A stretch of DNA of 64,000 nucleotides from Megaleporinus macrocephalus (Eukaryota > Chordata > Actinopteri > Characiformes > Anostomidae), in assembly GCA_021613375.1 (NCBI GenBank), contig CM038719.1, positions 2,551,630 through 2,615,629 of the forward strand, read 5' to 3'. The position numbers were made by a program, and so were the translations under genes. Shown in pieces: positions 11,342 to 23,670 of the stretch. The notes under the pieces were generated by a model that was not told the DNA's origin, made no database searches, and was given only the letters and a program-made list of their open reading frames with translations. How positions within the stretch are numbered: position 1 is the first letter of the stretch; each line of letters starts with the position of its first letter.

Positions 11342-14300
11342 GTGCTGGTATAGTGGTACAGTGAAGTGAAGTACTGGTATGTCGATATGGTGAAGTATTG
11401 GTATGGTGAAGTGCTGGTATAGTGGTATGGGGAAGTGAAGTACTGGTTTGTTGATATGGTGAAGTTTTGGTATGGTGATATGGTGAAGTATTGGTATGGG
11501 GAAGTGCTGGTATAGTGGTATGGGGAAGTGAAGTACTGGTATGGTGATATGGTGAAGTGCTGGTATAGTGTTATGGGGAAGTGAAGTACTGGTATGTTAA
11601 TGTGGTGAAGTATTGGTATGGTGATATGGTGAAGTATTGGTATGGGGAAGTGCTGGTATAGTGGTATGGGGAAGTGAAGTACTGGTATGTTGATATGGTG
11701 AAGTATTGGTATGGGGAAGTGCTGGTATAGTGGTACAGTGAAGTGAAGTACTGGTATGTTGATATGGTGAAGTACTGGTATGGTGAAGTGCTGATATAGT
11801 GGTATGGGGAAGTGAAGTACTGGTATGTTGATATGGTGAAGTATTGTTATGGTAAAGCGCTGTTATAGTGGTATGGTGAAGTGAAGTACTGGTATGGTGA
11901 ACTGCTGGTATAGTGGTACAGTGAAGTGAAGTACTGGTATGTTGATATGGTGAAGTATTGGTATGGTGAAGTGCTGGTATAGTGGTATGGGGAAGTGAAG
12001 TACTGGTATGTTAATGTGGTGAAGTATTGGTATGGTGAAGTGCTGGTATAGTGGTATGGGGAAGTGAAGTACTGGTATGTTAATGTGGTGAAGTATTGGT
12101 ATGGTGAAGTGAAGTGCTGGTATAGTGGTATGGGGAAGTGAAGTACTGGTATGTTGATATGGTGAAGTATTGGTATGGGGAAGTGAAGTACAGGTTTGTT
12201 GATATGGTGAAGTACTGGTATGGGGAAGTGCTGGTATAGTGGTATGGGGAAGTGAAGTACTGGTTTGTTGATATGGTGAAGTATTGGTATGGTGATATGG
12301 TGAAGTATTGGTATGGGGAAGTGCTGGTATAGTGGTATGGGGAAGTGAAGTACTGGTATGGTGATATGGTGAAGTGCTGGTATAGTGTTATGGGGAAGTG
12401 AAGTACTGGTATGTTGATATGGTGAAGTATTGGTATGGGGAAGTGCTGGTATAGTGGTACAGTGAAGTGAAGTACTGGTATGTTGATATGGTGAAGTACT
12501 GGTATGGTGAAGTGCTGATATAGTGGTATGGGGAAGTGAAGTACTGGTATGTTGATATGGTGAAGTATTGTTATGGTAAAGCGCTGTTATAGTGGTATGG
12601 TGAAGTGAAGTACTGGTATGGTGAACTGCTGGTATAGTGGTATGGTGAAGTGAAGTACTGGTATGGTGAACTGCTGGTATAGTGGTATGGTGAAGTGCTG
12701 TTATAGTGGTATGGTGAAGTGAAGTACTGGTATGGTGGACTGCTGGTATAGTGGTATGGTGAAGTGCTGGTATAGTGGTATGGGGAAGTGAAGTACTGGT
12801 ATGTGAAGTGCTCGTATAGTGGTATGGGGAAGTGAAGTACTGGTATGTTGATATGGTGAAGTATTGGTATGGTGAAGTGCTGGTATAGTGGTATGGGGAA
12901 GTGAAGTACTGGTATGTTAATGTGGTGAAGTATTGGTATGGTGAAGTGAACTGCTGGTATAGTGGTATGGGGAAGTGAAGTACTGGTATGTTGATATGGT
13001 GAAGTATTGGTATGGTGAAGTGCTGGTATAGTGGTATGGGGAAGTGAAGTACTGGTATGTTAATGTGGTGAAGTATTGGTATGGTGAAGTGAAGTGCTAG
13101 TATAGTGGTATGGGGAAGTGAAGTACTGGTATGTTAATGTGGTGAAGTATTGGTATGGTGAAGTGAAGTGCTAGTATAGTGGTATAGTGAAGTGAAGTAC
13201 TGGTATGTTGATATGGTGAAGTATTGGTATGGTGAAGTGCTGGTATAGTGGTATGGGGAAGTGAAGTACTGGTATGTTAATGTGGTGAAGTATTGGTATA
13301 GTGAAGTGAAGTGCTGGTATAGTGGTATAGTGAAGTGAAGTACTGGTATGTTGATATGGTGAAGTATTGGTATGGTGAAGTGCTGGTATAGTGGTATGGG
13401 GAAGTGAAGTACTGGTATGTTAATGTGGTGAAGTATTGGTATGGTGAAGTGAAGTGCTAGTATAGTGGTATGGGGAAGTGAAGTACTGGTATGTTAATGT
13501 GGTGAAGTATTGGTATAGTGAAGTGAAGTGCTGGTATAGTGGTATAGTGAAGTGAAGTACTGGTATGTTGATATGGTGAAGTATTGGTATGGTGAAGTGC
13601 TGGTATAGTGGTATGGGGAAGTGAAGTACTGGTATGTTGATATGGTGAAGTATTGGTATGGTGAAGTGAAGTGCTGGTATAGTGGTATAGTGAAGTGAAG
13701 TACTGGTATGTTGATATGGTGAAGTGCTGGTATAGTGGTATGGGGAAGTGAAGTACTGGTATGTTAATGTGGTGAAGTATTGGTATGGTGAAGTGAAGTG
13801 CTAGTATAGTGGTATGGGGAAGTGAAGTACTGGTATGTTAATGTGGTGAAGTATTGGTATAGTGAAGTGAAGTGCTGGTATAGTGGTATAGTGAAGTGAA
13901 GTACTGGTATGTTGATATGGTGAAGTATTGGTATGGTGAAGTGCTGGTATAGTGGTATGGGAAGTGAAGTACTGGTATGTTAATGTGGTGAAGTATTGGT
14001 ATAGTGAAGTGAAGTGCTGGTATAGTGGTATAGTGAAGTGAAGTACTGGTATGTTGATATGGTGAAGTATTGGTATGGTGAAGTGCTGGTATAGTGGTAT
14101 GGGGAAGTGAAGTACTGGTATGTTGATATGGTGAAGTATTGGTATGGTGAAGTGAAGTGCTGGTATAGTGGTATAGTGAAGTGAAGTACTGGTATGTTGA
14201 TATGGTGAAGTGCTGGTATAGTGGTATAGTGAAGTGAAGTACTGGTATGTTGATATGGTGAAGTATTGGTATGGTGAAGTGCTGGTATAGTGGTATAGTG

Positions 14301-17300
14301 AAGTGAAGTACTGGTATGTTGATATGGTGAAGTATTGGTATGGTGAAGTGCTGGTATAGTGGTATGGGGAAGTGAAGTACTGGTATGTTAATGTGGTGAA
14401 GTATTGGTATGGTGAAGTGAAGTGCTAGTATAGTGGTATGGGGAAGTGAAGTACTGGTATGTTAATGTGGTGAAGTATTGGTATAGTGAAGTGAAGTGCT
14501 GGTATAGTGGTATGGGGAAGTGCTGGTATAGTGGTACAGTGAAGTGAAGTACTGGTATGTTGATATGGTGAAGTATTGGTATGGTGAAGTGCTGGTATAG
14601 TGGTATGGGGAAGTGAAGTACTGGTATGTTGATATGGTGAAGTATTGGTATGGTGAAGTGAAGTGCTGGTATAGTGGTATAGTGAAGTGAAGTACTGGTA
14701 TGTTGATATGGTGAAGTGCTAGTATAGTGGTATGGGGAAGTGAAGTACTGGTATGTTAATGTGGTGAAGTATTGGTATAGTGAAGTGAAGTGCTGGTATA
14801 GTGGTATAGTGAAGTGAAGTACTGGTATGTTGATATGGTGAAGTATTGGTATGGTGAAGTGCTGGTATAGTGGTATGGGGAAGTGAAGTACTGGTATGTT
14901 AATGTGGTGAAGTATTGGTATGGTGAAGTGAAGTGCTAGTATAGTGGTATGGGGAAGTGCTGGTATAGTGGTACAGTGAAGTGAAGTACTGGTATGTTGA
15001 TATGGTGAAGTATTGGTATGGTGAAGTGCTGGTATAGTGGTATGGGGAAGTGAAGTACTGGTATGTTGATATGGTGAAGTATTGGTATGGTGAAGTGAAG
15101 TGCTGGTATAGTGGTATAGTGAAGTGAAGTACTGGTATGTTGATATGGTGAAGTGCTAGTATAGTGGTATGGGGAAGTGAAGTACTGGTATGTTAATGTG
15201 GTGAAGTATTGGTATAGTGAAGTGAAGTGCTGGTATAGTGGTATAGTGAAGTGAAGTACTGGTATGTTGATATGGTGAAGTATTGGTATGGTGAAGTGCT
15301 GGTATAGTGGTATGGGGAAGTGAAGTACTGGTATGTTAATGTGGTGAAGTATTGGTATGGTGAAGTGAAGTGCTAGTATAGTGGTATGGGGAAGTGAAGT
15401 ACTGGTATGTTAATGTGGTGAAGTATTGGTATAGTGAAGTGAAGTGCTGGTATAGTGGTATAGTGAAGTGAAGTACTGGTATGTTGATATGGTGAAGTAT
15501 TGGTATGGTGAAGTGCTGGTATAGTGGTATGGGGAAGTGAAGTACTGGTATGTTAATGTGGTGAAGTATTGGTATAGTGAAGTGAAGTACTGGTATGTTA
15601 ATGTGGTGAAGTATTGGTATAGTGAAGTGAAGTGCTGGTATAGTGGTATAGTGAAGTGAAGTACTGGTATGTTGATATGGTGAAGTATTGGTATGGTGAA
15701 GTGCTGGTATAGTGGTATGGGGAAGTGAAGTACTGGTATGTTGATATGGTGAAGTATTGGTATGGTGAAGTGAAGTGCTGGTATAGTGGTATAGTGAAGT
15801 GAAGTACTGGTATGTTGATATGGTGAAGTGCTGGTATAGTGGTATGGGGAAGTGAAGTACTGGTATAGTGGTATGGGGAAGTGAAGTACTGGTATGTTAA
15901 TGTGGTGAAGTATTGGTATAGTGAAGTGAAGTGCTGGTATAGTGGTATAGTGAAGTGAAGTACTGGTATGTTGATATGGTGAAGTATTGGTATGGTGAAG
16001 TGCTGGTATAGTGGTATGGGGAAGTGAAGTACTGGTATGTTGATATGGTGAAGTATTGGTATGGTGAAGTGAAGTGCTGGTATAGTGGTATAGTGAAGTG
16101 AAGTACTGGTATGTTGATATGGTGAAGTGCTGGTATAGTGGTATGGGGAAGTGAAGTACTGGTATGTCGATATGGTGAAGTATTGGTATGGTAAAGCGCT
16201 GGTATAGTGGTATGGGGAAGTGAAGTACTGGTATGTTAATGTGGTGAAGTATTGGTATGGTGAAGTGAAGTGCTAGTATAGTGGTATGGGGAAGTGAAGT
16301 ACTGGTATGTTAATGTGGTGAAGTATTGGTATAGTGAAGTGAAGTGCTGGTATAGTGGTATAGTGAAGTGAAGTACTGGTATGTTGATATGGTGAAGTAT
16401 TGGTATGGTGAAGTGCTAGTATAGTGGTATGGGGAAGTGAAGTACTGGTATGTTAATGTGGTGAAGTATTGGTATAGTGAAGTGAAGTGCTGGTATAGTG
16501 GTATAGTGAAGTGAAGTACTGGTATGTTGATATGGTGAAGTATTGGTATGGTGAAGTGCTGGTATAGTGGTATGGGGAAGTGAAGTACTGGTATGTTGAT
16601 ATGGTGAAGTATTGGTATGGTGAAGTGAAGTGCTGGTATAGTGGTATAGTGAAGTGAAGTACTGGTATGTTGATATGGTGAAGTGCTGGTATAGTGGTAT
16701 AGTGAAGTGAAGTACTGGTATGTTGATATGGTGAAGTATTGGTATGGTGAAGTGCTGGTATAGTGGTATAGTGAAGTGAAGTACTGGTATGTTGATATGG
16801 TGAAGTATTGGTATGGTGAAGTGCTGGTATAGTGGTATGGGGAAGTGAAGTACTGGTATGTTAATGTGGTGAAGTATTGGTATAGTGAAGTGAAGTGCTG
16901 GTATAGTGGTATGGGGAAGTGAAGTACTGGTATGTTAATGTGGTGAAGTATTGGTATAGTGAAGTGAAGTGCTGGTATAGTGGTATGGGGAAGTGCTGGT
17001 ATAGTGGTACAGTGAAGTGAAGTACTGGTATGTTGATATGGTGAAGTATTGGTATGGTGAAGTGCTGGTATAGTGGTATGGGGAAGTGAAGTACTGGTAT
17101 GTTGATATGGTGAAGTATTGGTATGGTGAAGTGAAGTGCTGGTATAGTGGTATAGTGAAGTGAAGTACTGGTATGTTGATATGGTGAAGTGCTAGTATAG
17201 TGGTATGGGGAAGTGAAGTACTGGTATGTTAATGTGGTGAAGTATTGGTATAGTGAAGTGAAGTGCTGGTATAGTGGTATAGTGAAGTGAAGTACTGGTA

Positions 17301-18472
17301 TGTTGATATGGTGAAGTATTGGTATGGTGAAGTGCTGGTATAGTGGTATGGGGAAGTGAAGTACTGGTATGTTAATGTGGTGAAGTATTGGTATGGTGAA
17401 GTGAAGTGCTAGTATAGTGGTATGGGGAAGTGCTGGTATAGTGGTACAGTGAAGTGAAGTACTGGTATGTTGATATGGTGAAGTATTGGTATGGTGAAGT
17501 GCTGGTATAGTGGTATGGGGAAGTGAAGTACTGGTATGTTGATATGGTGAAGTATTGGTATGGTGAAGTGAAGTGCTGGTATAGTGGTATAGTGAAGTGA
17601 AGTACTGGTATGTTGATATGGTGAAGTGCTAGTATAGTGGTATGGGGAAGTGAAGTACTGGTATGTTAATGTGGTGAAGTATTGGTATAGTGAAGTGAAG
17701 TGCTGGTATAGTGGTATAGTGAAGTGAAGTACTGGTATGTTGATATGGTGAAGTATTGGTATGGTGAAGTGCTGGTATAGTGGTATGGGGAAGTGAAGTA
17801 CTGGTATGTTAATGTGGTGAAGTATTGGTATGGTGAAGTGAAGTGCTAGTATAGTGGTATGGGGAAGTGAAGTACTGGTATGTTAATGTGGTGAAGTATT
17901 GGTATAGTGAAGTGAAGTGCTGGTATAGTGGTATAGTGAAGTGAAGTACTGGTATGTTGATATGGTGAAGTATTGGTATGGTGAAGTGCTGGTATAGTGG
18001 TATGGGGAAGTGAAGTACTGGTATGTTAATGTGGTGAAGTATTGGTATAGTGAAGTGAAGTACTGGTATGTTAATGTGGTGAAGTATTGGTATAGTGAAG
18101 TGAAGTGCTGGTATAGTGGTATAGTGAAGTGAAGTACTGGTATGTTGATATGGTGAAGTATTGGTATGGTGAAGTGCTGGTATAGTGGTATGGGGAAGTG
18201 AAGTACTGGTATGTTGATATGGTGAAGTATTGGTATGGTGAAGTGAAGTGCTGGTATAGTGGTATAGTGAAGTGAAGTACTGGTATGTTGATATGGTGAA
18301 GTGCTGGTATAGTGGTATGGGGAAGTGAAGTACTGGTATGTCGATATGGTGAAGTATTGGTATGGTAAAGCGCTGGTATAGTGGTATGGTGAAGAGAAGT
18401 ACTGGTATGGTGAACTGCTGGTATAGTGGTACAGTGAAGTGCTGGTGTGGTTATACGGTAAAGTGATGTGTA
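11342..18472. repeat. 7.1-kb complex minisatellite with higher-order structure
   Basis: The whole stretch is built from about 15-18-bp words (TGGTATGGTGAAGTACT, GCTGGTATAGTGGTATGG) combined in units of roughly 65-75 bases, with two alternating spacer types, TGTTGATATGG and TGTTAATGTGG. The marker GGTACAGTGAAG recurs at about 14532, 14970, 17008 and 17444, a repeated 437-base spacing; the two pairs lie about 2.48 kb apart, so blocks of more than 1 kb were duplicated. The rare variant TGTCGATATGG occurs near 16167 and 18341. The + strand is almost free of C. Open frames on the - strand (17883-18511) are repeat artefacts. Confidence 0.95.
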
Positions 18473-19560
18473 AGTGAGAAGAACCAAGTTTAAAGAACAT
18501 CTACATAACATACATGTTCTAACACCAGTGGTCCTCTGTGGAATCTCTCGAATAAAATCCTCTCTAGTATTTCTCTATACAGTCATTAATGGAAATAGGT
18601 TTTACACTGTGGTTGTAAAAATTCACATGGAATATCAAGTGATGTTTAATAGTTTGCTTTGGGTTTGATATCTAGTACACTTCTAGGTAAATGTTTTATT
18701 TGTATAGAAACTTAACATTGTGGTTTTGAGGTTCTTCCTGTTCACACATTACACAGAACAGGGTTTCTCAACCACCAGACCACAGGTAGACTGCCCTGTA
18801 GTGCGGCAGAGATGGCACTTTGAGCTCTGAGATGGAAACGCTTTGAGAACCACTGATTTAAAGGAATAGTTAAAGGACGAGTGAGCCTCCACGGAGCTGC
18901 GCCCATCCTGGACTGTGTAGTGTCGTGTCCGGTGGGTCAGCAGGCTGGCCTCTTCTCTCTGTAATCAGTTTATGTGCTGTCCTTATCGAGCCTCTTGTTA
19001 AGAGAGATGTGGCAGTCTAGATTACAGTGTGGAGGTCCAGAGTGCACCCACTGGCTGCTGGACATTACATCATCCTTTCTAATTAGCCTTTAATTTATTC
19101 ACATACTGGACAGTCTGGCTCACTGTGGAGGCTAAGCCTAGTGCTGTGGAGAGGCTGTGGGTGATGGAAAGGCAGTGTTAGAGTAAACACGTGGGTGGTA
19201 CTGGGGGGAGCTGCTAATGTTTGTTTACATCAATCACTGTGATCTTCCATTAGCAGAGTAAATATAGAAAATACGATGGGCCTAATAGACTGTTCTATAA
19301 CACATAAGAGTATGTTTGGTGTCTTCAGTAGAGTAGAGTAGGTTGTTTCGAGGCCTAACACTAGGGGTCACTGCTATCTTAGGTTTGTAATGCATCTCAA
19401 CAGGTTCCTGGAGAGGGGACTGCACTGAAACCTGTTATGTTTCTTTCTTTATCTATGTTTTTATCGTGGCCAGTGTATATTTGTTTCTAACTGGGCTGCA
19501 CGATGCATCACAATATAGTATACAAAATAAGACATTACATTTTTAATTATAAATATATTT
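18473..19560. other. Intergenic, nothing coding
   Basis: Non-repetitive sequence between the large array and a SINE-like fragment. No exon or RNA gene is recognised. The A/T-rich block around 19060-19100 (CTAATTAGCCTTTAATTTATTC) could be regulatory, but this is only an impression. Confidence 0.4.
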
Positions 19561-19770
19561 GTGGTGGCACGGTGGTGTAGTGGTTCGCACTGTTGCCTCA
19601 TGATTCGGGTTGGATTCCCGGTCCGGGTGGTTCTGTGTGGAGTGCATGTCCTAAGTGTGTGTTGGCCATGCAGTGGACTGGTGACCTGCCCCTGGAGTAC
19701 CCCACCTTCACTCAAAGATGCTGGAATCGACTTTATCCCACCCATGACCCCAACTAGTGGGATAAAGTGT
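19561..19770 (+). mobile_element. tRNA-like SINE-type dispersed repeat, truncated
   Basis: GCACGGTGGTGTAGTGGTT followed by GCACTGTTGCCTCA and GGTTGGATTCCCGG is the widespread fish repeat that starts GGCACGGTGG and carries box-A-like TGGTGTAGTGG and box-B-like GGTTCGAATCC motifs. It ends near GGGATAAAGT. The B-box is degenerate and no cloverleaf can be folded by eye, so it is not a tRNA gene. Its head is almost identical to the 20-bp unit of the array at 50326-51676. Confidence 0.6.
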
Positions 19771-19997
19771 AAGATGGATATTGGTCAGACCAGTATGCTA
19801 CTTTTGTTGAATTACTTCAATATCTTGATTCATCTGGACGCATTATTGGTCAGGATGCTCACAGCACATGCAGGGCACTGTAAGGCAAAGTAGTCCCCCA
19901 AAAAGTTTATTTTGTTCATATTTATGGCTATTTTCTAATTCCCACCACTCTAAACAGTACTGACTTAGTTCCTCTAGAAGCATGTGAACATACAGTA

Positions 19998-20365
19998 GCT
20001 GTCCAGAGAAAAACAAATATCTTACAATAGTAACTTTACAGGAGAGGACAATATCTGTCTTTACTTTTAATGTAAGTCAAAGGAACCAGAATATTGTCCA
20101 AGTGATTTTGGAGCATTTCTATTGGTGTAATCATCATAAAATTTTCACACAACATGAATGGCTGTAAACGATTCAAATGATGTAGAAAAATGTAAATAAT
20201 CAAAAAAGGAGATGATTCTTCAGACAGCGATGATAGAGTAACTTTACAGGAGAGAACAAAAACCTGCTGTACTTTCAATGTAAGTCAATGTAAATGGTTT
20301 TATTCCAAGTGATTTTGGAGCGTTTCTATTGGTCCATTTCTTCATGAAACTTTTACACAATAATA
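19998..20365 (+). mobile_element. Dispersed MITE-like repeat, two partial copies in tandem
   Basis: GCTGTCCAGAGAAAAACA (19998) starts a block with TTTTAATGTAAGTCAA, TTTTGGAGCATTTCTATTGG and ATCATAAAATTTTCACAC. A second body copy follows from about 20225. Same family as 2306-2490, 10680-10941 and 60781-61075. Confidence 0.5.
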
Positions 20366-22083
20366 AATATATATATATATCTGGAAGCATGACTGGTCAG
20401 GAGTGTATTGATGCTCATCACAGCCTCATAATTATAAACTAATACATTTACTTCTTATTACTTATTCTTATTCTTAAGTGTTCATTGAGTTAGGGTCCCC
20501 AAATAACTTTTTAAATTTTAAATTTTATTATATGGAAGTTCTATAGAGCCCCAGTTGGAAATATTGAAAATGTGCTATAGTAAATATCCAGCAAAACTTG
20601 AATAAAATATAATTGAAAATATAAATATGATAAAGCCTTAGAGAGAACTAATTTAGATTTCTACTGTGATATATTTCCATTCTTCATTTCATACTGTACA
20701 TCTGCATTCACTCTCTGTCTAAACACTCCTGTGTCTTTAAGCTCCGCCTCCTGATGAGTCCAGTGTGCTCTGATTGACGCAACACAGTGTCTGTTCTTAC
20801 TCTGTTGTCGGTTCAGAGTCTGATTCTGAATGTTCTGCTGAACAAGTTGGCAGCTCCACCTTCACTGGCTAAACTGGAGCAGGATGTTTCAGAGTGGTCA
20901 GTTTTTACTGGTTTAGCTCTCTGTGTGTTGTGTGCAAGGGTGTACCAAGCTTCCTGGTAGTCAGCCAATAAGGATTACGTGATGAGATGACATCATCTTG
21001 TAATAGAACAAAGAGTTGAAATTTCAACAATAGAATTATGTATAATTATGTATATAATGTATATAATATGTATATTATGTATATATTATGTATATAATTT
21101 CAATTTAAATTTTCCCTTTAAGCAGTCATTCAGCCACATTAATACAACTCGCTAAGTTTCTCTGACTCTTGTTCATGTGGGGCGGGGGCCGGAGACATCA
21201 GCTCTGTGATTGGTCAGGGGGACGCTCACAGAAGGGTTGCCCAAGATTAGGAAATGTATGAAACTTAATTTACGGGGTTTACTTGCATGTTTATTTATTT
21301 TATTTAGTATTTGGTTAGTAGTTAGTAATAGTTAGTATATTATTTTCTGGCACTTTCACTTTTACAGCCGCAGCAGTAGCAGTAAGGCCGTCCTGCAGTC
21401 AGACAGTTGACCCAACAACAGGTCATGTGCACCCCCCTGTTTCCATGGAAACTTTTATACAAGTTTGATGTGGCCCACCCACTCAGGTGACCAAGGAAGA
21501 GTGGTCATACAGCACCACTCACTCTCGCGGGCGGCTGAGGTCTCCACATTTCGTGCATTATGCTTTATTACAGGTGTATTAGTGTGTAAGTGGTCGTGTA
21601 TTCAGCTCCTTGTAGGGACCCAGCGTCTTCAGGGTTGAACATTTGGTGGCGTCCCATGCGGGAAATTAATAATAAGAAAGAGCTTTAATTAGAAAAAGTC
21701 AAATATGCTAAAGATTTAAAAATTAGCTTTATGAGTTCGTGTTGCTTTAGATGTGCATTGACGCTGGAGAGGAAACTTTTTATCCTCTTTGGATCCTCAC
21801 TGCTTTGGCAATATCGAAACTCAGAGCGATTAATATCAGCTCTGTTCTCAGCTGACTTGAAATCATTAATGCTGACGGCCAGACTAGTACAGCAGCCCAT
21901 TATACTCGCTGCTAATTTTCATAAATTACACATATCATATTGGTAGAGATGTAAACAAAGTCATTTAGAATATAAAAATTCTAGAGAAATTAACTATTTA
22001 TAGTGGTGGTGAATGGAACCAGACGTCCACCTCTGAAAGCTCCCAGTAAACATCTAACCTGTCTATAGGCTGTGTATATATAT
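20366..22083. other. Intergenic, AT-rich, no gene seen
   Basis: Contains short AT microsatellites (20370-20390, 21040-21100) and a - strand copy of the GGGAGCTTTTAGAGATGGA family at about 22001-22062. The overlapping frames at 21685-21946 lie antiparallel on the same bases and lack a recognisable domain. Confidence 0.45.
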
Positions 22084-22430
22084 TATAGATGGAAGGATCG
22101 ACCAGCTACGTATCAGTATCGGACAATTTTTAATTGAAATATATGATCGACGATCGGCCAATATTTCTCCAATTTAGCAGATCCTGAGAGCAGATCGATG
22201 CCGTTAAACAAATGAGCCTAATTTCTGTATTTCCAGCTAGTGTTTCATCCAGGAAGAGGAGACCTCCGTTAAACCCCCCTCCAACCAGCTCCCTGCAATT
22301 CCTATCTAAAGAGCTAAAGAACCACAGCCAGAGTGACTGAGTGTATAGTTCTAGATAACCACGTTTCATGACTTGCTTGTGCTAATAATAGCATATAGTC
22401 CCGCCCTCGATCGGTATCGGCTATTTTTCA
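22084..22430. mobile_element. Fragment of a dispersed element (ATCGGTATCGGCTAT family)
   Basis: Starts around TAGATGGAAGGATCGACC and contains TTTCATGACTTGCTTG, CCCGCCCTCGATCGG and TATCGGCTAT. The same words occur at 34281-34405, where the element ends GATCGGTCCATCTCTA, the reverse of the start here. The right end is missing: the sequence passes directly into the array at 22434. Confidence 0.5.
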
Positions 22431-22433
22431 GTA

Positions 22434-23425
22434 CTTTCCCCTCCTTACATTTACGCTCCATTATCAGGACTTTCCGCTCCATACATTTACGCTCCATTAT
22501 CAGTACTTTCTACTCCTTACATTTACGCTCCATTATCAGTACTTTCTACTCCTTACATTTACACTCCATTATCAGTACTTTCTACTCCTTACATTTACAC
22601 TCCATTATCTGTACTTTCTACTCCTTACATTTACACTCCATTATCAGTACTTTCTACTCCTTACATTTACACTCCATTATCTGTACTTTCTACTCCTTAC
22701 ATTTACACTCCATTATCTGTACTTTCTACTCCTTACATTTACACTCCATTATCTGTACTTTCTACTCCTTACATGTACACTCCATTATCTGTACTTTCTA
22801 CTCCTTACATTTACACTCCATTATCTGTACTTTCTACTCCTTACATTTACACTCCATTATCATTACTTTCTACTCCTTACATTTACACTCCATTATCAGT
22901 ACTTTCTACTCCTTACATTTACACTCCATTATTAGTACTTTCTACTCCTTACATTTACACTCCATTATCAGTACTTTCTACTCCTTACATTTACGCTCCA
23001 TTATCAGTACTTTCTACTCCTTACATTTACGCTCCATTATCAGTACTTTCTACTCCTTACATTTACACTCCATTATCAGTACTTTCTACTCCTTACATTT
23101 ACACTCCATTATCAGTACTTTCTACTCCTTACATTTACACTCCATTATCAGTACTTTCTACTACTTACATTTACACTCCATTATCAGTACTTTCTACTCC
23201 TTACATTTACACTCCATTATCAGTACTTTCTACTCCTTACATTTACACTCCATTATCAGTACTTTCTACTCCTTACATTTACACTCCATTATCAGTACTT
23301 TCTACTCCTTACATTTACACTCCATTATCAGTACTTTCTACTCCTTACATTTACACTCCATTATCAGTACTTTCTACTCCTTACATTTACACTCCATTAT
23401 CAGTACTTTCTACTCCTTACATTTT
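22434..23425. repeat. 36-bp minisatellite, about 27 copies, born inside a hAT MITE
   Basis: Near-perfect 36-base units carry TACTTTCTACTCCTTACATT followed by TACACTCCATTATCAG. The period is a multiple of three, so open frames up to 376 residues run through it. On the opposite strand the unit matches the interior of the hAT MITE at 5759-6407 (AAATGTAAGGAGTAGTAGTA near 6283), and the right flank continues that element. Confidence 0.93.
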
Positions 23426-23670
23426 AAACATAGTCTCGTTACTCCTATTTCATTTCAGCTTGTTTTCATTCATGTATATTTACATTCCAGTAAAGATTAT
23501 TGATAACATGTCTTTGTAGTTTGACTTATTACAATACTTATAGACAACTAGTCATCATATCTTCTGCTCCATGAAACACATGTTAATGTTCAGTAGTAAC
23601 AGATATGCTTCTTTAATATATTTACATTGTACTAAACTACATTCATGTTCAATGGGCGTATAAGCGGCTG
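23426..23670 (-). mobile_element. Interior of a Tol2-like hAT MITE, reverse orientation
   Basis: Read on the - strand this matches 6060-6290 of the intact copy almost word for word: AAACATGAATGTAGTTTAGT, ATATTAAAGAAGCATATCTG, GACATGTTATCAATAATC and CATGAATGAAAACAAGCTGA are shared with small changes. Similarity stops after GCTGAAACAGGAG at about 23677, so that end is truncated. No terminal CAGAGGTG is seen on either side. Confidence 0.75.

Noticed and set aside
17883..18511. Tyr/Ser/Thr/His-rich - strand frames
   Set aside because: They are the complement of the 7.1-kb minisatellite, not a gene.
19561..19640. tRNA gene
   Set aside because: Box-A-like sequence is present but the B box is degenerate and no cloverleaf forms; it is a dispersed SINE-like repeat.
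22373..23519. Open frames of 376 and 248 residues with SLHLHSIISTFY-type repeats
   Set aside because: They follow a 36-bp minisatellite; two frames are open at once and there is no homology or splice context.
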